Origin: Shewanella indica
Lineage (GTDB): Bacteria; Pseudomonadota; Gammaproteobacteria; Enterobacterales; Shewanellaceae
Direction of reading: 5' to 3'
Length of the DNA: 64,000 nt
NCBI RefSeq assembly: GCF_002836975.1
Contig: NZ_NIJK01000027.1
Span: 234,935-298,934 of the forward strand
The first letter of the stretch is position 1; each line of letters opens with the position of its first letter. A program made the translations under genes and the position numbers. The notes below the pieces were generated by a model that was not told where the DNA came from, made no database searches, and saw nothing but the letters and a program-made list of their open reading frames with translations. Positions 57,088 through 64,000 of the stretch are shown here, one piece after another.

Positions 57088-57165
57088 ACTTGGTTAAATT
57101 TTTACAGACTTTTAACAATTGTTTATTTAGATTCAATGAAAGTTCGCAGGAAGTAGAAGTAAGCT

Positions 57166-58017
57166 ATGAAGCTTTGGTGGTACGCGATATTGATGCTTGG
57201 CCTTCAGTTGCCCCTGACTGCAGCAGCTGAAGAAAATGCGGCGGAAACTGTCCCTGTGGATGAGTTCAGACTCGCCCTCGCCCTGGGATATGGTCGGCTG
57301 GACAATCCCAGAGTGCATGCCAAGCCGATAGAAACCTTCCTGCTGCCATCCTGGAGCTACTACTCAAAACGCTTCTATCTGGAAAACTTCACACTGGGCT
57401 ACAGCCTTCATGAGTCGGACAACTTGCTATTCGACCTGCAAACCAAGCTCAATGAAGATGGATTCTTTTTCGAGTTTGATGGGCTTAACAAGTTGTTTTT
57501 AAGCGACATCATAGGCTTCTCTCCCCACAAGGGACAGGTCGTACGCCCCAACGGTAACAGCGAACCTATCCTTGACGAAATCCAGCGTCACATCTCCTAT
57601 CTGGGCGGAGTTTCCGTCACTTGGGTCACGCCCTACACGGATATCAATCTGGGCTTGTTTCAGGACATTTCCGGGGTACATGACGGCAATGAGCTGCAGC
57701 TCAGATTGAAAAAGAGCCTGCTCTACTCCTGGGGTGCTTTAGGATTTGAGCTAGGCGCGATTCGCAAGAGTGAATCCCTGGTGCGTTACTACTATCAGCT
57801 TACGCCGGAAGAAAGCGGACCGCTGAGACTGAGTTACACCCCCTCGGCCAGTAGCAATTATCACGCCCGCCTGCTGGTTAATCTGCCACTGTGGCAGGAT
57901 ATCAACCTGGTGATGGTAACCGAATACACCTGGCTTGACTCGGGGATCACCAACAGTCCCATGATAGACAAGGATGGCTATCTCTCAGGTTTCATCGGTT
58001 TGAGTTATCGGTTTTGA
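57166..58017 (+). CDS. MipA/OmpV-family outer membrane protein
   Basis: A 283-residue beta-barrel protein. The signal peptide (MKLWWYAILMLGLQLPLTAAA) precedes a mature chain with alternating hydrophobic strands and a terminal Phe in YRF, a typical outer-membrane insertion end. MipA/OmpV features include the FYLENFTLGYSLHES region. AGGAAG precedes the ATG. It is the first gene of a four-gene cluster that ends in a two-component system. Confidence 0.85.
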   Translation: MKLWWYAILMLGLQLPLTAAAEENAAETVPVDEFRLALALGYGRLDNPRVHAKPIETFLLPSWSYYSKRFYLENFTLGYSLHESDNLLFDLQTKLNEDGFFFEFDGLNKLFLSDIIGFSPHKGQVVRPNGNSEPILDEIQRHISYLGGVSVTWVTPYTDINLGLFQDISGVHDGNELQLRLKKSLLYSWGALGFELGAIRKSESLVRYYYQLTPEESGPLRLSYTPSASSNYHARLLVNLPLWQDINLVMVTEYTWLDSGITNSPMIDKDGYLSGFIGLSYRF

Positions 58018-58024
58018 GGGCTCT

Positions 58025-58399
58025 ATGAATCGATGGCTACTGTGGTTACTCATGCTGATAAGTCCCTGGGCAAGCGCCTTGGGAGAAGAGCTTTGGCTGG
58101 CGCCGGATACCTGCGCCATGACCAATCAGGAATCGGAATGCAAGCTGCAACTGCAACTCGAGTTTCACAGCCAACAGCCTCGCTCTCTGTGCCTTTGGCT
58201 GGCCAACAGCGCAGCGCCTTTGACCTGTTTTCATCAACGCCGTGACTTCAGTTACAAGCTGCAATTAAGCCTGGTCAGGGATACGCTTATCGAGCTCAGG
58301 GATCAGCAAAACCGCACAGTTGCCAGCCGCTTGCTCAGAGTGGCTATCTACGAGCCCGTCAGTCGCAGACGGCGGGGCCTGAGTTGGGATCTGCTATGA
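58025..58399 (+). CDS. DUF3019-family secreted protein
   Basis: A 124-residue protein with a signal peptide (MNRWLLWLLMLISPWASA) and paired cysteines (DTCAMTNQESECKL, SLCLWLAN, LTCFHQ). The LWLAPDTCAM start and the LRVAIYEP end fit the DUF3019 family, which repeatedly sits with MipA and two-component genes in Shewanella and relatives. It overlaps the regulator gene by 4 bases. The role is unknown, perhaps a periplasmic accessory to sensing. Confidence 0.8.
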   Translation: MNRWLLWLLMLISPWASALGEELWLAPDTCAMTNQESECKLQLQLEFHSQQPRSLCLWLANSAAPLTCFHQRRDFSYKLQLSLVRDTLIELRDQQNRTVASRLLRVAIYEPVSRRRRGLSWDLL

Positions 58400-59106
58400 A
58401 AGAAAAAATACTCCTGATTGAGGATGATCTGCCGCTGGCGGAACTTATTTGCACTTATCTGGCCAATGAAGGCTTCGAGCTGGTTCATCTGGACAATGCC
58501 GAAGCCGCGCTTGCCCGTCAGGACAGTGACAGTTTCAGCCTGATCCTCTGCGATGTGATGCTTCCCGGTGAAGATGGCTTTGGTATCTACCCCCGTTTGG
58601 CGGCCTGTTATCCCTGCCCGCTTATCTTCCTCACCGCCCGCGACAGTGAAGGCGATCAGATCCTGGGGTTGGAGCTGGGCGCCTGTGATTACCTGCTCAA
58701 GCCCGTGGTTCCCCCCTTGCTGCTGGCACGAATACGTACTCAACTTCGTAACAGGCAACAGCTGCCCGGACGCAAAACCTTGTGTCTGCACGATCTGCAG
58801 CTTGATCCCAATCAGCAGCAGGTGCTTCTGGCGGGCTCGGCATTGGCCTTTACCACCAAGGAGTTTGAACTCCTGTGGGTGTTTGTGCTCAACGCCGGGC
58901 GGGTATTGTCACGGGAGTATCTGTTCGAGCAGTTTATCGGCCGCGCCTATGATGGCCTGGACAGAGCCATAGATCTCAAGGTCAGCAGGCTGCGCAAACG
59001 CCTCGATGAGCTGGAGATAAGCGGCCTGCAGATCACCACAGTGCACGGCAAGGGCTATCTGTTCAACTACCAGCCCAATCAAGCCATGATCAGGATTCAG
59101 GCATGA
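58396..59106 (+). CDS. OmpR-family response regulator
   Basis: A 236-residue regulator. Receiver residues D10, D11, the phosphoacceptor D53 (LILCDVMLPGEDG) and the KP motif (LLKPVV) are intact; the winged-helix domain ends with VHGKGYLFN. The ATG overlaps the DUF3019 stop and the TGA overlaps the kinase start. It likely controls the cluster itself and envelope genes. Confidence 0.93.
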   Translation: MKEKILLIEDDLPLAELICTYLANEGFELVHLDNAEAALARQDSDSFSLILCDVMLPGEDGFGIYPRLAACYPCPLIFLTARDSEGDQILGLELGACDYLLKPVVPPLLLARIRTQLRNRQQLPGRKTLCLHDLQLDPNQQQVLLAGSALAFTTKEFELLWVFVLNAGRVLSREYLFEQFIGRAYDGLDRAIDLKVSRLRKRLDELEISGLQITTVHGKGYLFNYQPNQAMIRIQA

Positions 59107-60296
59107 AGTTTCAGTTTTACCGACTGTTTGGGTTTCTGCTGCTGTCCTGCTCCCTGCTGCTATGGAGCTTTGGCCAGTTAACAGAACAATACCGCAGCGA
59201 AGAGGCCAGCTATTTGATCTCGGTGGACGACTTATTGCAGACCCGGGGCCAGGGCGCGCATCTCTCAACTCTTGCCGCCGGCAGTCTGGCACTGCCCACT
59301 AGCCTGAGACAGCTACTCAATGAGGGGCAGACTTTAGCGCTGCGTCACTCCAGCGGCGAGCTCTATTACTACAAGCAAGTCTCAGGCACTGAGCTACTCA
59401 GATTTGGCCCGGTAACAGAGAAGCAAGACAGGGAGGATGTCACCAGTTTGATCTTGCTCGGTTTCTATTCCAGCCTGGCCCTGGTCGCCATCTTGCTTAT
59501 CTGGCCTGTGTTTCGCGATCTCCATACCCTGCAACAGAGCGCCATTCGCTTTGGCCGTCAGCCTTCGCTGCAACCGCTGACCATACGTAAAAGCTCGGCT
59601 ATCTTTCCGCTGGCTCAGGCGCTTTATAGCATGAGCCACCAGATAGTGAGTTTTGTCCAAATGCATAAAGAGTTATCCCATACCATCTCCCACGAAGTAC
59701 GCACTCCGCTCGCGCGGATGCGCTTTGCCCTTGAGCTGAGCAAGCAGCAGATGGAGCCTCAATACGCAGCGCGCCTGGCCCAGGACATAGATGAGATAGA
59801 ACAGTTGGCAGCCAACTATCTCTCTTTTGCCCGCCTGGAACATAAACAGGGAGAACTATGCCATTCGCCTCAATCCATCGCTGACTTTATTCAGGCGCTT
59901 GAGCAGAAATACAGCCTCTATAGCCGTGACTTCCAGATAGGATTTCACTCTGTGCCGGGCCAGGCACAATTCGATAAGACGGCAATGAATGTGGCCTGCC
60001 AGAACCTGATCCAAAATGCCATGCGTTTCGCCGAAAAAGAGATACAGGTGAGTTTCGAGCAAAGCGAAAGCCATAACTGCCTCAGAGTCGAGGATGATGG
60101 CCCGGGCTTTGAAGATAAAGGCAAAAAACTACTGGCGGCCTTTGCCAGAGATGCCAAACAGAGTGATGGCAGCGGCTTTGGCCTGGGACTTTATATAGTG
60201 CGCAAGATTGCCATCTGGCACGGCGGCAGGCTGGAGCTGAGCCACTCGCAAACTCTGGGCGGCGCCGCCATCAGTCTGTGTTGGCCAAGAGAATAA
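59103..60296 (+). CDS. Sensor histidine kinase
   Basis: A 397-residue membrane kinase. A first helix (about 7-25) and a second (about 115-140) bracket a small periplasmic domain. The HisKA box HTISHEVRTPLARMRFAL places the phosphorylated His near residue 197. The ATPase domain follows with the DDGPGFEDKG and GFGLGLYIVRKIAIWHGG motifs. Partner of the OmpR-type regulator, which it overlaps. Similar to RstB/CpxA-type sensors. Convergent with rlmC, 11 bases apart. Confidence 0.93.
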   Translation: MKFQFYRLFGFLLLSCSLLLWSFGQLTEQYRSEEASYLISVDDLLQTRGQGAHLSTLAAGSLALPTSLRQLLNEGQTLALRHSSGELYYYKQVSGTELLRFGPVTEKQDREDVTSLILLGFYSSLALVAILLIWPVFRDLHTLQQSAIRFGRQPSLQPLTIRKSSAIFPLAQALYSMSHQIVSFVQMHKELSHTISHEVRTPLARMRFALELSKQQMEPQYAARLAQDIDEIEQLAANYLSFARLEHKQGELCHSPQSIADFIQALEQKYSLYSRDFQIGFHSVPGQAQFDKTAMNVACQNLIQNAMRFAEKEIQVSFEQSESHNCLRVEDDGPGFEDKGKKLLAAFARDAKQSDGSGFGLGLYIVRKIAIWHGGRLELSHSQTLGGAAISLCWPRE

Positions 60297-60307
60297 GCGC
60301 CACTGTC

Positions 60308-61441
60308 TTAGCCTCGACTCAGCAGTACCAATACCTCGTAGTGATCCGTGTGCGGAAACATATCGAACAGCTGCACCTTGCGCACACGATAACCACTGAT
60401 GGCCGCCAGATCTTTGGCCAAAGATTCAGGGTTACAGCTGGAATAGAGCAGATGCGGCGGCGCAAAAGTCGAAATGGCCTGGCAAAGCTCGGCGCCTATG
60501 CCGCGTCTCGGCGGATTGACTATCATAAGATCCGGCACTTGTCCCGAGGACTGCGCCGCGGCAAAACTGCCCGAATCCAGCGCCTTGAAGTTCACCCGCT
60601 CAAGCCCCAGCTTTTCGGCGGATAACTTGGCGCAGGCGATGGCTTCAGCCTCGATTTCAATCCCTGTAAGCTCTGTGTCTTTATTGGCACAGTGCAGCCC
60701 AAAACCGCCGACACCACAGAAGAGATCCCAAATCGACTCAGGCTTCAGCTCACTGACCCAGTCTTTGGCGCTCTGATAAAGGGCTGCCGCCACTTGTGGG
60801 TTGGTTTGAAAGAAGCTCTTGGGGCGGATATAGAGAGGCACGCCATTGAAGGACTCCTCCAGACGCTGCGCCTCGGTAAGAAAAATCTCCTGCTCACCTT
60901 CGAGCCTGGCCATATGAACCGGCTGCAGATTCACAGATACCAGCTTGATGGCAGGAAACTCGGCCAGCAGCTTTGGCAGTTCACGCTCAATCCGTTCGAT
61001 GGATTGCCTGGAGCGCAACACAAACCTGAGCATAAAGTCGCCGCTTGTCTCGGCGCGGGTCAACAACACAAACTTGAGTTCGCCCTTGGCCTTATCTACC
61101 CGATAGGGTGGGATCCCGGCCTGACGCACAAACAGCTCAAGCCGATGCAGCAAGGCCTGCATATCGGCAGGATAAAGAGGACAATCGCACAGGCTCACGG
61201 CCTCACCACTCGGGGAAACTATCCCCAGAATGGGTTGATGGGCGGCCCCGAGAGCCACCATCTTGGCCTTGTTGCGAAAACCCAGGGACGGCCCGCTGAC
61301 AGGGGCCAAGAGTTCAAAGGGCGTAAAGGGGCTGAGCAACTGCGCCAACTGCTCACTCTTGGCGGCCAGTTGTTGCACCATTGGCGTTTCTATGTGAGTA
61401 CAGGAGCGGCACTTGCCCTGCGCAAAAAAGTCACATCTCAC
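60308..61441 (-). CDS. rlmC: 23S rRNA (uracil747-C5)-methyltransferase
   Basis: A 377-residue enzyme of the TrmA/RumA/RumB family, RumB-like. The N-terminal cysteine cluster ([12 protein letters not shown], then CDCPLYP) binds a 4Fe-4S centre. The SAM motif is [13 protein letters not shown] and the catalytic Cys is in [16 protein letters not shown] 61441 gives the expected length (E. coli 375); a TTG at 61456 would add 5 residues. Downstream of the GlpD-like gene. Confidence 0.93.
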   Translation of the reverse strand: MRCDFFAQGKCRSCTHIETPMVQQLAAKSEQLAQLLSPFTPFELLAPVSGPSLGFRNKAKMVALGAAHQPILGIVSPSGEAVSLCDCPLYPADMQALLHRLELFVRQAGIPPYRVDKAKGELKFVLLTRAETSGDFMLRFVLRSRQSIERIERELPKLLAEFPAIKLVSVNLQPVHMARLEGEQEIFLTEAQRLEESFNGVPLYIRPKSFFQTNPQVAAALYQSAKDWVSELKPESIWDLFCGVGGFGLHCANKDTELTGIEIEAEAIACAKLSAEKLGLERVNFKALDSGSFAAAQSSGQVPDLMIVNPPRRGIGAELCQAISTFAPPHLLYSSCNPESLAKDLAAISGYRVRKVQLFDMFPHTDHYEVLVLLSRG

Positions 61442-61514
61442 TCTGATATATCCCAAGTTTCCAATTCAGCCCGGCGGCAAAAGCGGCACACTTTAGCCTG
61501 TTTCACCCTAAAAA

Positions 61515-62702
61515 TCATCCCAGCATCAGCTTGTCGACATCCGCTTTGGGGCTGCGTTTGCCAAGTACCTTGCTTATCTCTGCCGTCACCGCCTTGGCAG
61601 TGGCACGAAAGGTGGTTAACTTGCCGCCGTAGAGCGTCAGCAACCTGGGATGGGAATAACGCTGGTACAACTGTACCTCCCGCGGCCGACCAAAGGCATC
61701 GCCATCGCCCTTGGGCAGCACCCGCATGCCACTGAAATGCGCCAATACCTTGGCTTCAAGCGCCTCTTTACTTACAGCACCCGTAAAACTGCCAGAGCCT
61801 CCAAAATAGTGCCGATAGATCCCCAGCAGATATGCAATCTCCTCTCGGGTGATCTGCGGAACCGGTCCCTGGCAGAGGGTTTCCGTGGTGCCTATCAGCG
61901 TCTTACCGTACCAAGGCATCACGAATACCACCCGCTCATCGAAGCAGGATTCCAGATAGAGCACCCCGGGCGGCGCTGGAATGTCCAGAAGCAAATGACT
62001 CCCCTGCACCCAGTCTATTGCCGTCTGGGCTATGGGCGGTGTCACCCGCGCCAGCAGTTCGTTGACAAAAGCGCCGGCGGCGTTGACCAGAAAGCGGCAG
62101 TGCAGCATTTTGTCGCCATCCGCATCCCGGTAACTCAGCTTACATCCCTGAGGCTCATGCTCTATTGTCAAACACTCGGCGCCCTCGCGGATATCGGCAC
62201 CGAGCAGCCTGGCGCTGTCGGCCACCGCCTTGGTCAGCAAGGCATCATCCGTCTGGGCATCCCAGTATTGGAACATATGGGTCATTCCCGCCAGCTTGAG
62301 TCCGGGAAAGCTCCCCCAAGCCCTGGCGGGCAGGCTACGAAAGCGCCCCAGGCGGTCAAACTCGCTCAGCAAGCCGTAGAGGCTGAGGCCGGCCCTGAGG
62401 GTCAAGGCGCCGCGGCGACTGTCACGATAAACCGGGATAAAGAAAGGGACGGCCTTGACCAGTGTCGGCGCCAGACGCAATAACTCGCGCCGGGCCCGCA
62501 GCGATTCGCGCACCAGATCCAGTTGCCCGGATTCGAGATAACGTAAGCCGCCATGGATCAGTTTGCTGGACTGGGAGGAGGTGCCTGCCGCCAGAGTGGA
62601 CTTTTCCAATAGCACCACGGAATAACCGGCTGCCGCCGCGCACTGCGCCACCGCCACGCCGGAGATGCCGCCACCTATGATTGCCAGATCGACCTGTTCC
62701 AT
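61515..62702 (-). CDS. FAD-dependent oxidoreductase, short GlpD-like
   Basis: A 395-residue flavoprotein of the glycerol-3-phosphate dehydrogenase (GlpD/DAO) family. The FAD motif GGGISGVAVAQ, the SSKLIHGGLRYLESGQLDLV segment and the GTTETLCQGPVPQIT and YGGKLTTFR stretches are typical. It is about 100 residues shorter than E. coli GlpD and lacks its C-terminal domain. ATG 62702 has AGAGG upstream. It starts 13 bases after the ohrR stop, on the same strand, so a two-gene unit is likely. Substrate unproven. Confidence 0.88.
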   Translation of the reverse strand: MEQVDLAIIGGGISGVAVAQCAAAAGYSVVLLEKSTLAAGTSSQSSKLIHGGLRYLESGQLDLVRESLRARRELLRLAPTLVKAVPFFIPVYRDSRRGALTLRAGLSLYGLLSEFDRLGRFRSLPARAWGSFPGLKLAGMTHMFQYWDAQTDDALLTKAVADSARLLGADIREGAECLTIEHEPQGCKLSYRDADGDKMLHCRFLVNAAGAFVNELLARVTPPIAQTAIDWVQGSHLLLDIPAPPGVLYLESCFDERVVFVMPWYGKTLIGTTETLCQGPVPQITREEIAYLLGIYRHYFGGSGSFTGAVSKEALEAKVLAHFSGMRVLPKGDGDAFGRPREVQLYQRYSHPRLLTLYGGKLTTFRATAKAVTAEISKVLGKRSPKADVDKLMLG

Positions 62703-62715
62703 CAGCCTCTTTCCA

Positions 62716-63147
62716 TTAGCGTTGCAATTGCAGCCACAGGGTGTCACACAAGCTTTTCAGTTGTTGCAGCTCCGCCTGCGGCATGGCGCTGCGACACAGC
62801 ATCTGCTCGGGCACATCGGCGGCGCGCGCTTGCAAAGCCAGCCCGGCATCGGTGAGCGTCAATACTCGCACCCGCTCGTCCTGTTCACTGCGGCCTCTTA
62901 ACAGCAAGCCTTTAGTTTCCAGGCGTTTGAGCAAGGGTGTCAAGGTCCCTGAGTCCAGATGCAAACGCTCACCCAGCGCCTTGACACTGATGCCCTTGTG
63001 TTGCCAAAGCACCAGCATGGCCAGATATTGCGGATAGGTAAGATCCAGGGCATCCAGCACAGGCCGGTAGGCCCGCACCATAGCATTGGCGGCGCTGTAT
63101 AGCGAAAAGCAAACCTGGTTTTCCAGGCACAGGGGCTCGTTTGACAT
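62716..63147 (-). CDS. ohrR: OhrR-type MarR-family peroxide repressor
   Basis: A 143-residue MarR protein. The reactive cysteine is Cys13 in QVCFSLYSA, a second cysteine is Cys7, and the winged helix carries LDSGTLTPLLKRLETKGLL. OhrR senses organic hydroperoxides and represses ohr. It is divergent from ohr with two inverted sites between them, and it is followed by the GlpD-like gene. Confidence 0.9.
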   Translation of the reverse strand: MSNEPLCLENQVCFSLYSAANAMVRAYRPVLDALDLTYPQYLAMLVLWQHKGISVKALGERLHLDSGTLTPLLKRLETKGLLLRGRSEQDERVRVLTLTDAGLALQARAADVPEQMLCRSAMPQAELQQLKSLCDTLWLQLQR

Positions 63148-63170
63148 ATGCAAACCCTAAACACAATTTA

Positions 63171-63182
63171 ATTGCGCACAAT
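63171..63182. promoter_or_regulatory. OhrR operator, ohrR-proximal
   Basis: ATTGCGCACAAT, nearly palindromic, inside a longer aattta-type dyad. It matches the site at 63230. Confidence 0.6.
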
Positions 63183-63229
63183 ATACTTGCTTTTGTAACA
63201 AATATCGATCTATCATTGCCAGCAATTAG

Positions 63230-63241
63230 ATTGCGCACAAC
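63230..63241. promoter_or_regulatory. OhrR operator, ohr-proximal
   Basis: ATTGCGCACAAC, a second copy of the same 11-base core, about 20 bases before the ohr start codon. Confidence 0.6.
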
Positions 63242-63260
63242 TTAAATTAAGGAAACTACT

Positions 63261-63677
63261 ATGCTCTATCACACTCAAGCCACAGCCAAAGCCGGCCGCA
63301 ACGGCGAAGTAGCCACTCATGACGGTGCCCTGTCATTGACCCTAAGCTATCCCAAGGAGATGGGCGGGACAGGAGCCGGGGCCAATCCGGAACAGTTGTT
63401 TGCCGCCGGTTACGCCGCCTGTTTCTCCAACGCCATTTTACATGTGGCGCGCCTGGGCAAAATTAAGCTTGCCAGTGCGCCTGTCACCGCCGATGTCGGC
63501 TTGGTCAGTCAAGATGGTGGGTTTGCGCTGCAGGTATCTCTGGCTGTTACTCTGCCGCTTGCGCAGGCCGAGGCCGAAGCCTTGGTACTCAAGGCCCACA
63601 GTGTTTGCCCCTACTCCAATGCCACCCGCAACAACCTTGATGTGGGGCTCACTGTGAATGACATTAAGATCAACTGA
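63261..63677 (+). CDS. ohr: Organic hydroperoxide resistance protein
   Basis: A 138-residue Ohr/OsmC-family peroxidase that reduces organic hydroperoxides with a dithiol. The two catalytic cysteines are Cys54 (AACFSNAI) and Cys116 (VCPYSNATR). Length and motifs fit Ohr rather than OsmC. Divergent from ohrR, with paired operators between. Confidence 0.96.
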   Translation: MLYHTQATAKAGRNGEVATHDGALSLTLSYPKEMGGTGAGANPEQLFAAGYAACFSNAILHVARLGKIKLASAPVTADVGLVSQDGGFALQVSLAVTLPLAQAEAEALVLKAHSVCPYSNATRNNLDVGLTVNDIKIN

Positions 63678-63700
63678 AGCTCTGATATTATTTAGAGCTA

Positions 63701-63967
63701 AGGAAGGTGCGAACAAGTCCCATGTGTGCTCTGCGTCGGCTTACAGGCCTGGATGCAAGGCGTGATTCGCAGCAAATGGCTCTAGTCCTTTGCAAGAAGC
63801 ACAACACAGCAGGCTGGCCCGTAAGCCACGCCCTTCGGGGCTTTCACAGCAACCGGCTCTCTGCGTTATCCGACTTCGACAGGCCCCGGCATGCCTTCAG
63901 TCAGATGCCTTGAATGCCAATTGCTGTGTAAGCCAGAGTGCCACGAGGACTTATTCGCACCTTCCCT
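63701..63967. mobile_element. MITE-like element with terminal inverted repeats
   Basis: The left end AGGAAGGTGCGAACAAGTCC is matched in reverse by the right end at about 63948-63967, with two mismatches. The 267-base interior has no transposase. The left end also occurs alone at 24971. It may be moved in trans by an insertion sequence with the same ends. No clear target duplication is seen. A 68-codon frame inside is not credible. Confidence 0.65.
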
Positions 63968-64000
63968 AATATTCAGTCAATTTATTGGCAAGAATATAAA

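Noticed and set aside
63707..63913. A 68-codon frame inside the MITE-like element
   Set aside because: It shows no transposase or other domain and lies inside an element defined by its terminal repeats.

Overview
The window reads as chromosomal DNA of a Shewanella-like marine gammaproteobacterium. The main clues are a periplasmic nitrate reductase operon in the order napD-napA-napG-napH-napB without napC (the NAP-beta layout known from Shewanella), the neighbourhood lysS-prfB / giant formate dehydrogenase / chemotaxis receptor (which, from memory, matches the S. oneidensis order), a MipA/DUF3019/two-component cluster, and many respiration, c-di-GMP and chemotaxis genes. Protein similarity was judged by eye; no database search was run. 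Most genes are ordinary core or lineage genes and coding density is high.

Layout. 1-650: gene-free, with diverged copies of a ~125 bp intergenic repeat. 653-4594: a CsgD/VpsT-like LuxR regulator, a YjdF-family membrane protein, serA and ygfZ. 4653-11076: an HD-GYP response regulator and a 1767-residue hybrid kinase. 11270-14158: a small-protein gene, a GcvA-type LysR gene and an alanine/glycine:cation symporter behind a tandem glycine riboswitch. 14400-18821: an ABC ATPase, FtsX-type permease and AttH-like lipoprotein operon. 18942-23978: nap operon with a perfect 7-2-7 NarP-type operator. 24086-28165: methyltransferase, acnA, DUF5062. 28211-31576: second small-protein/LysR pair, universal stress protein, cation/proton antiporter. 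31605-36595: S9 peptidase, fbp, ppa, a secreted hypothetical. 36811-42512: dicarboxylate symporter, lrgAB with LysR, tyrP with a structured leader. 42613-45907: two hypotheticals, a DUF72 protein, a diguanylate cyclase. 45985-48603: prfB (programmed +1 frameshift) and lysS. 49305-56609: fused formate dehydrogenase, chemoreceptor, chromate-transporter family protein with a 17 bp operator-like dyad. 57071-60296: MipA-DUF3019-response regulator-kinase. 60308-63677: rlmC, a short GlpD-like oxidoreductase, ohrR and ohr with two operators. 63701-63967: a MITE-like element with terminal inverted repeats, a solo end of which lies at 24971.

Functional themes: anaerobic and formate respiration (nap, fdh), amino-acid uptake and serine synthesis (serA, glycine symporter, tyrP), central carbon (acnA, fbp, ppa), signalling by c-di-GMP and two-component systems, and peroxide defence (ohrR/ohr). 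I saw no tRNA, rRNA, CRISPR array, prophage or complete insertion sequence. The least explained items are two LysR genes each facing a tiny basic protein gene that has its own ribosome site and terminator, the tyrP leader with two dyads that are reverse complements of each other, and the regulatory dyads near the LuxR and ChrA genes.
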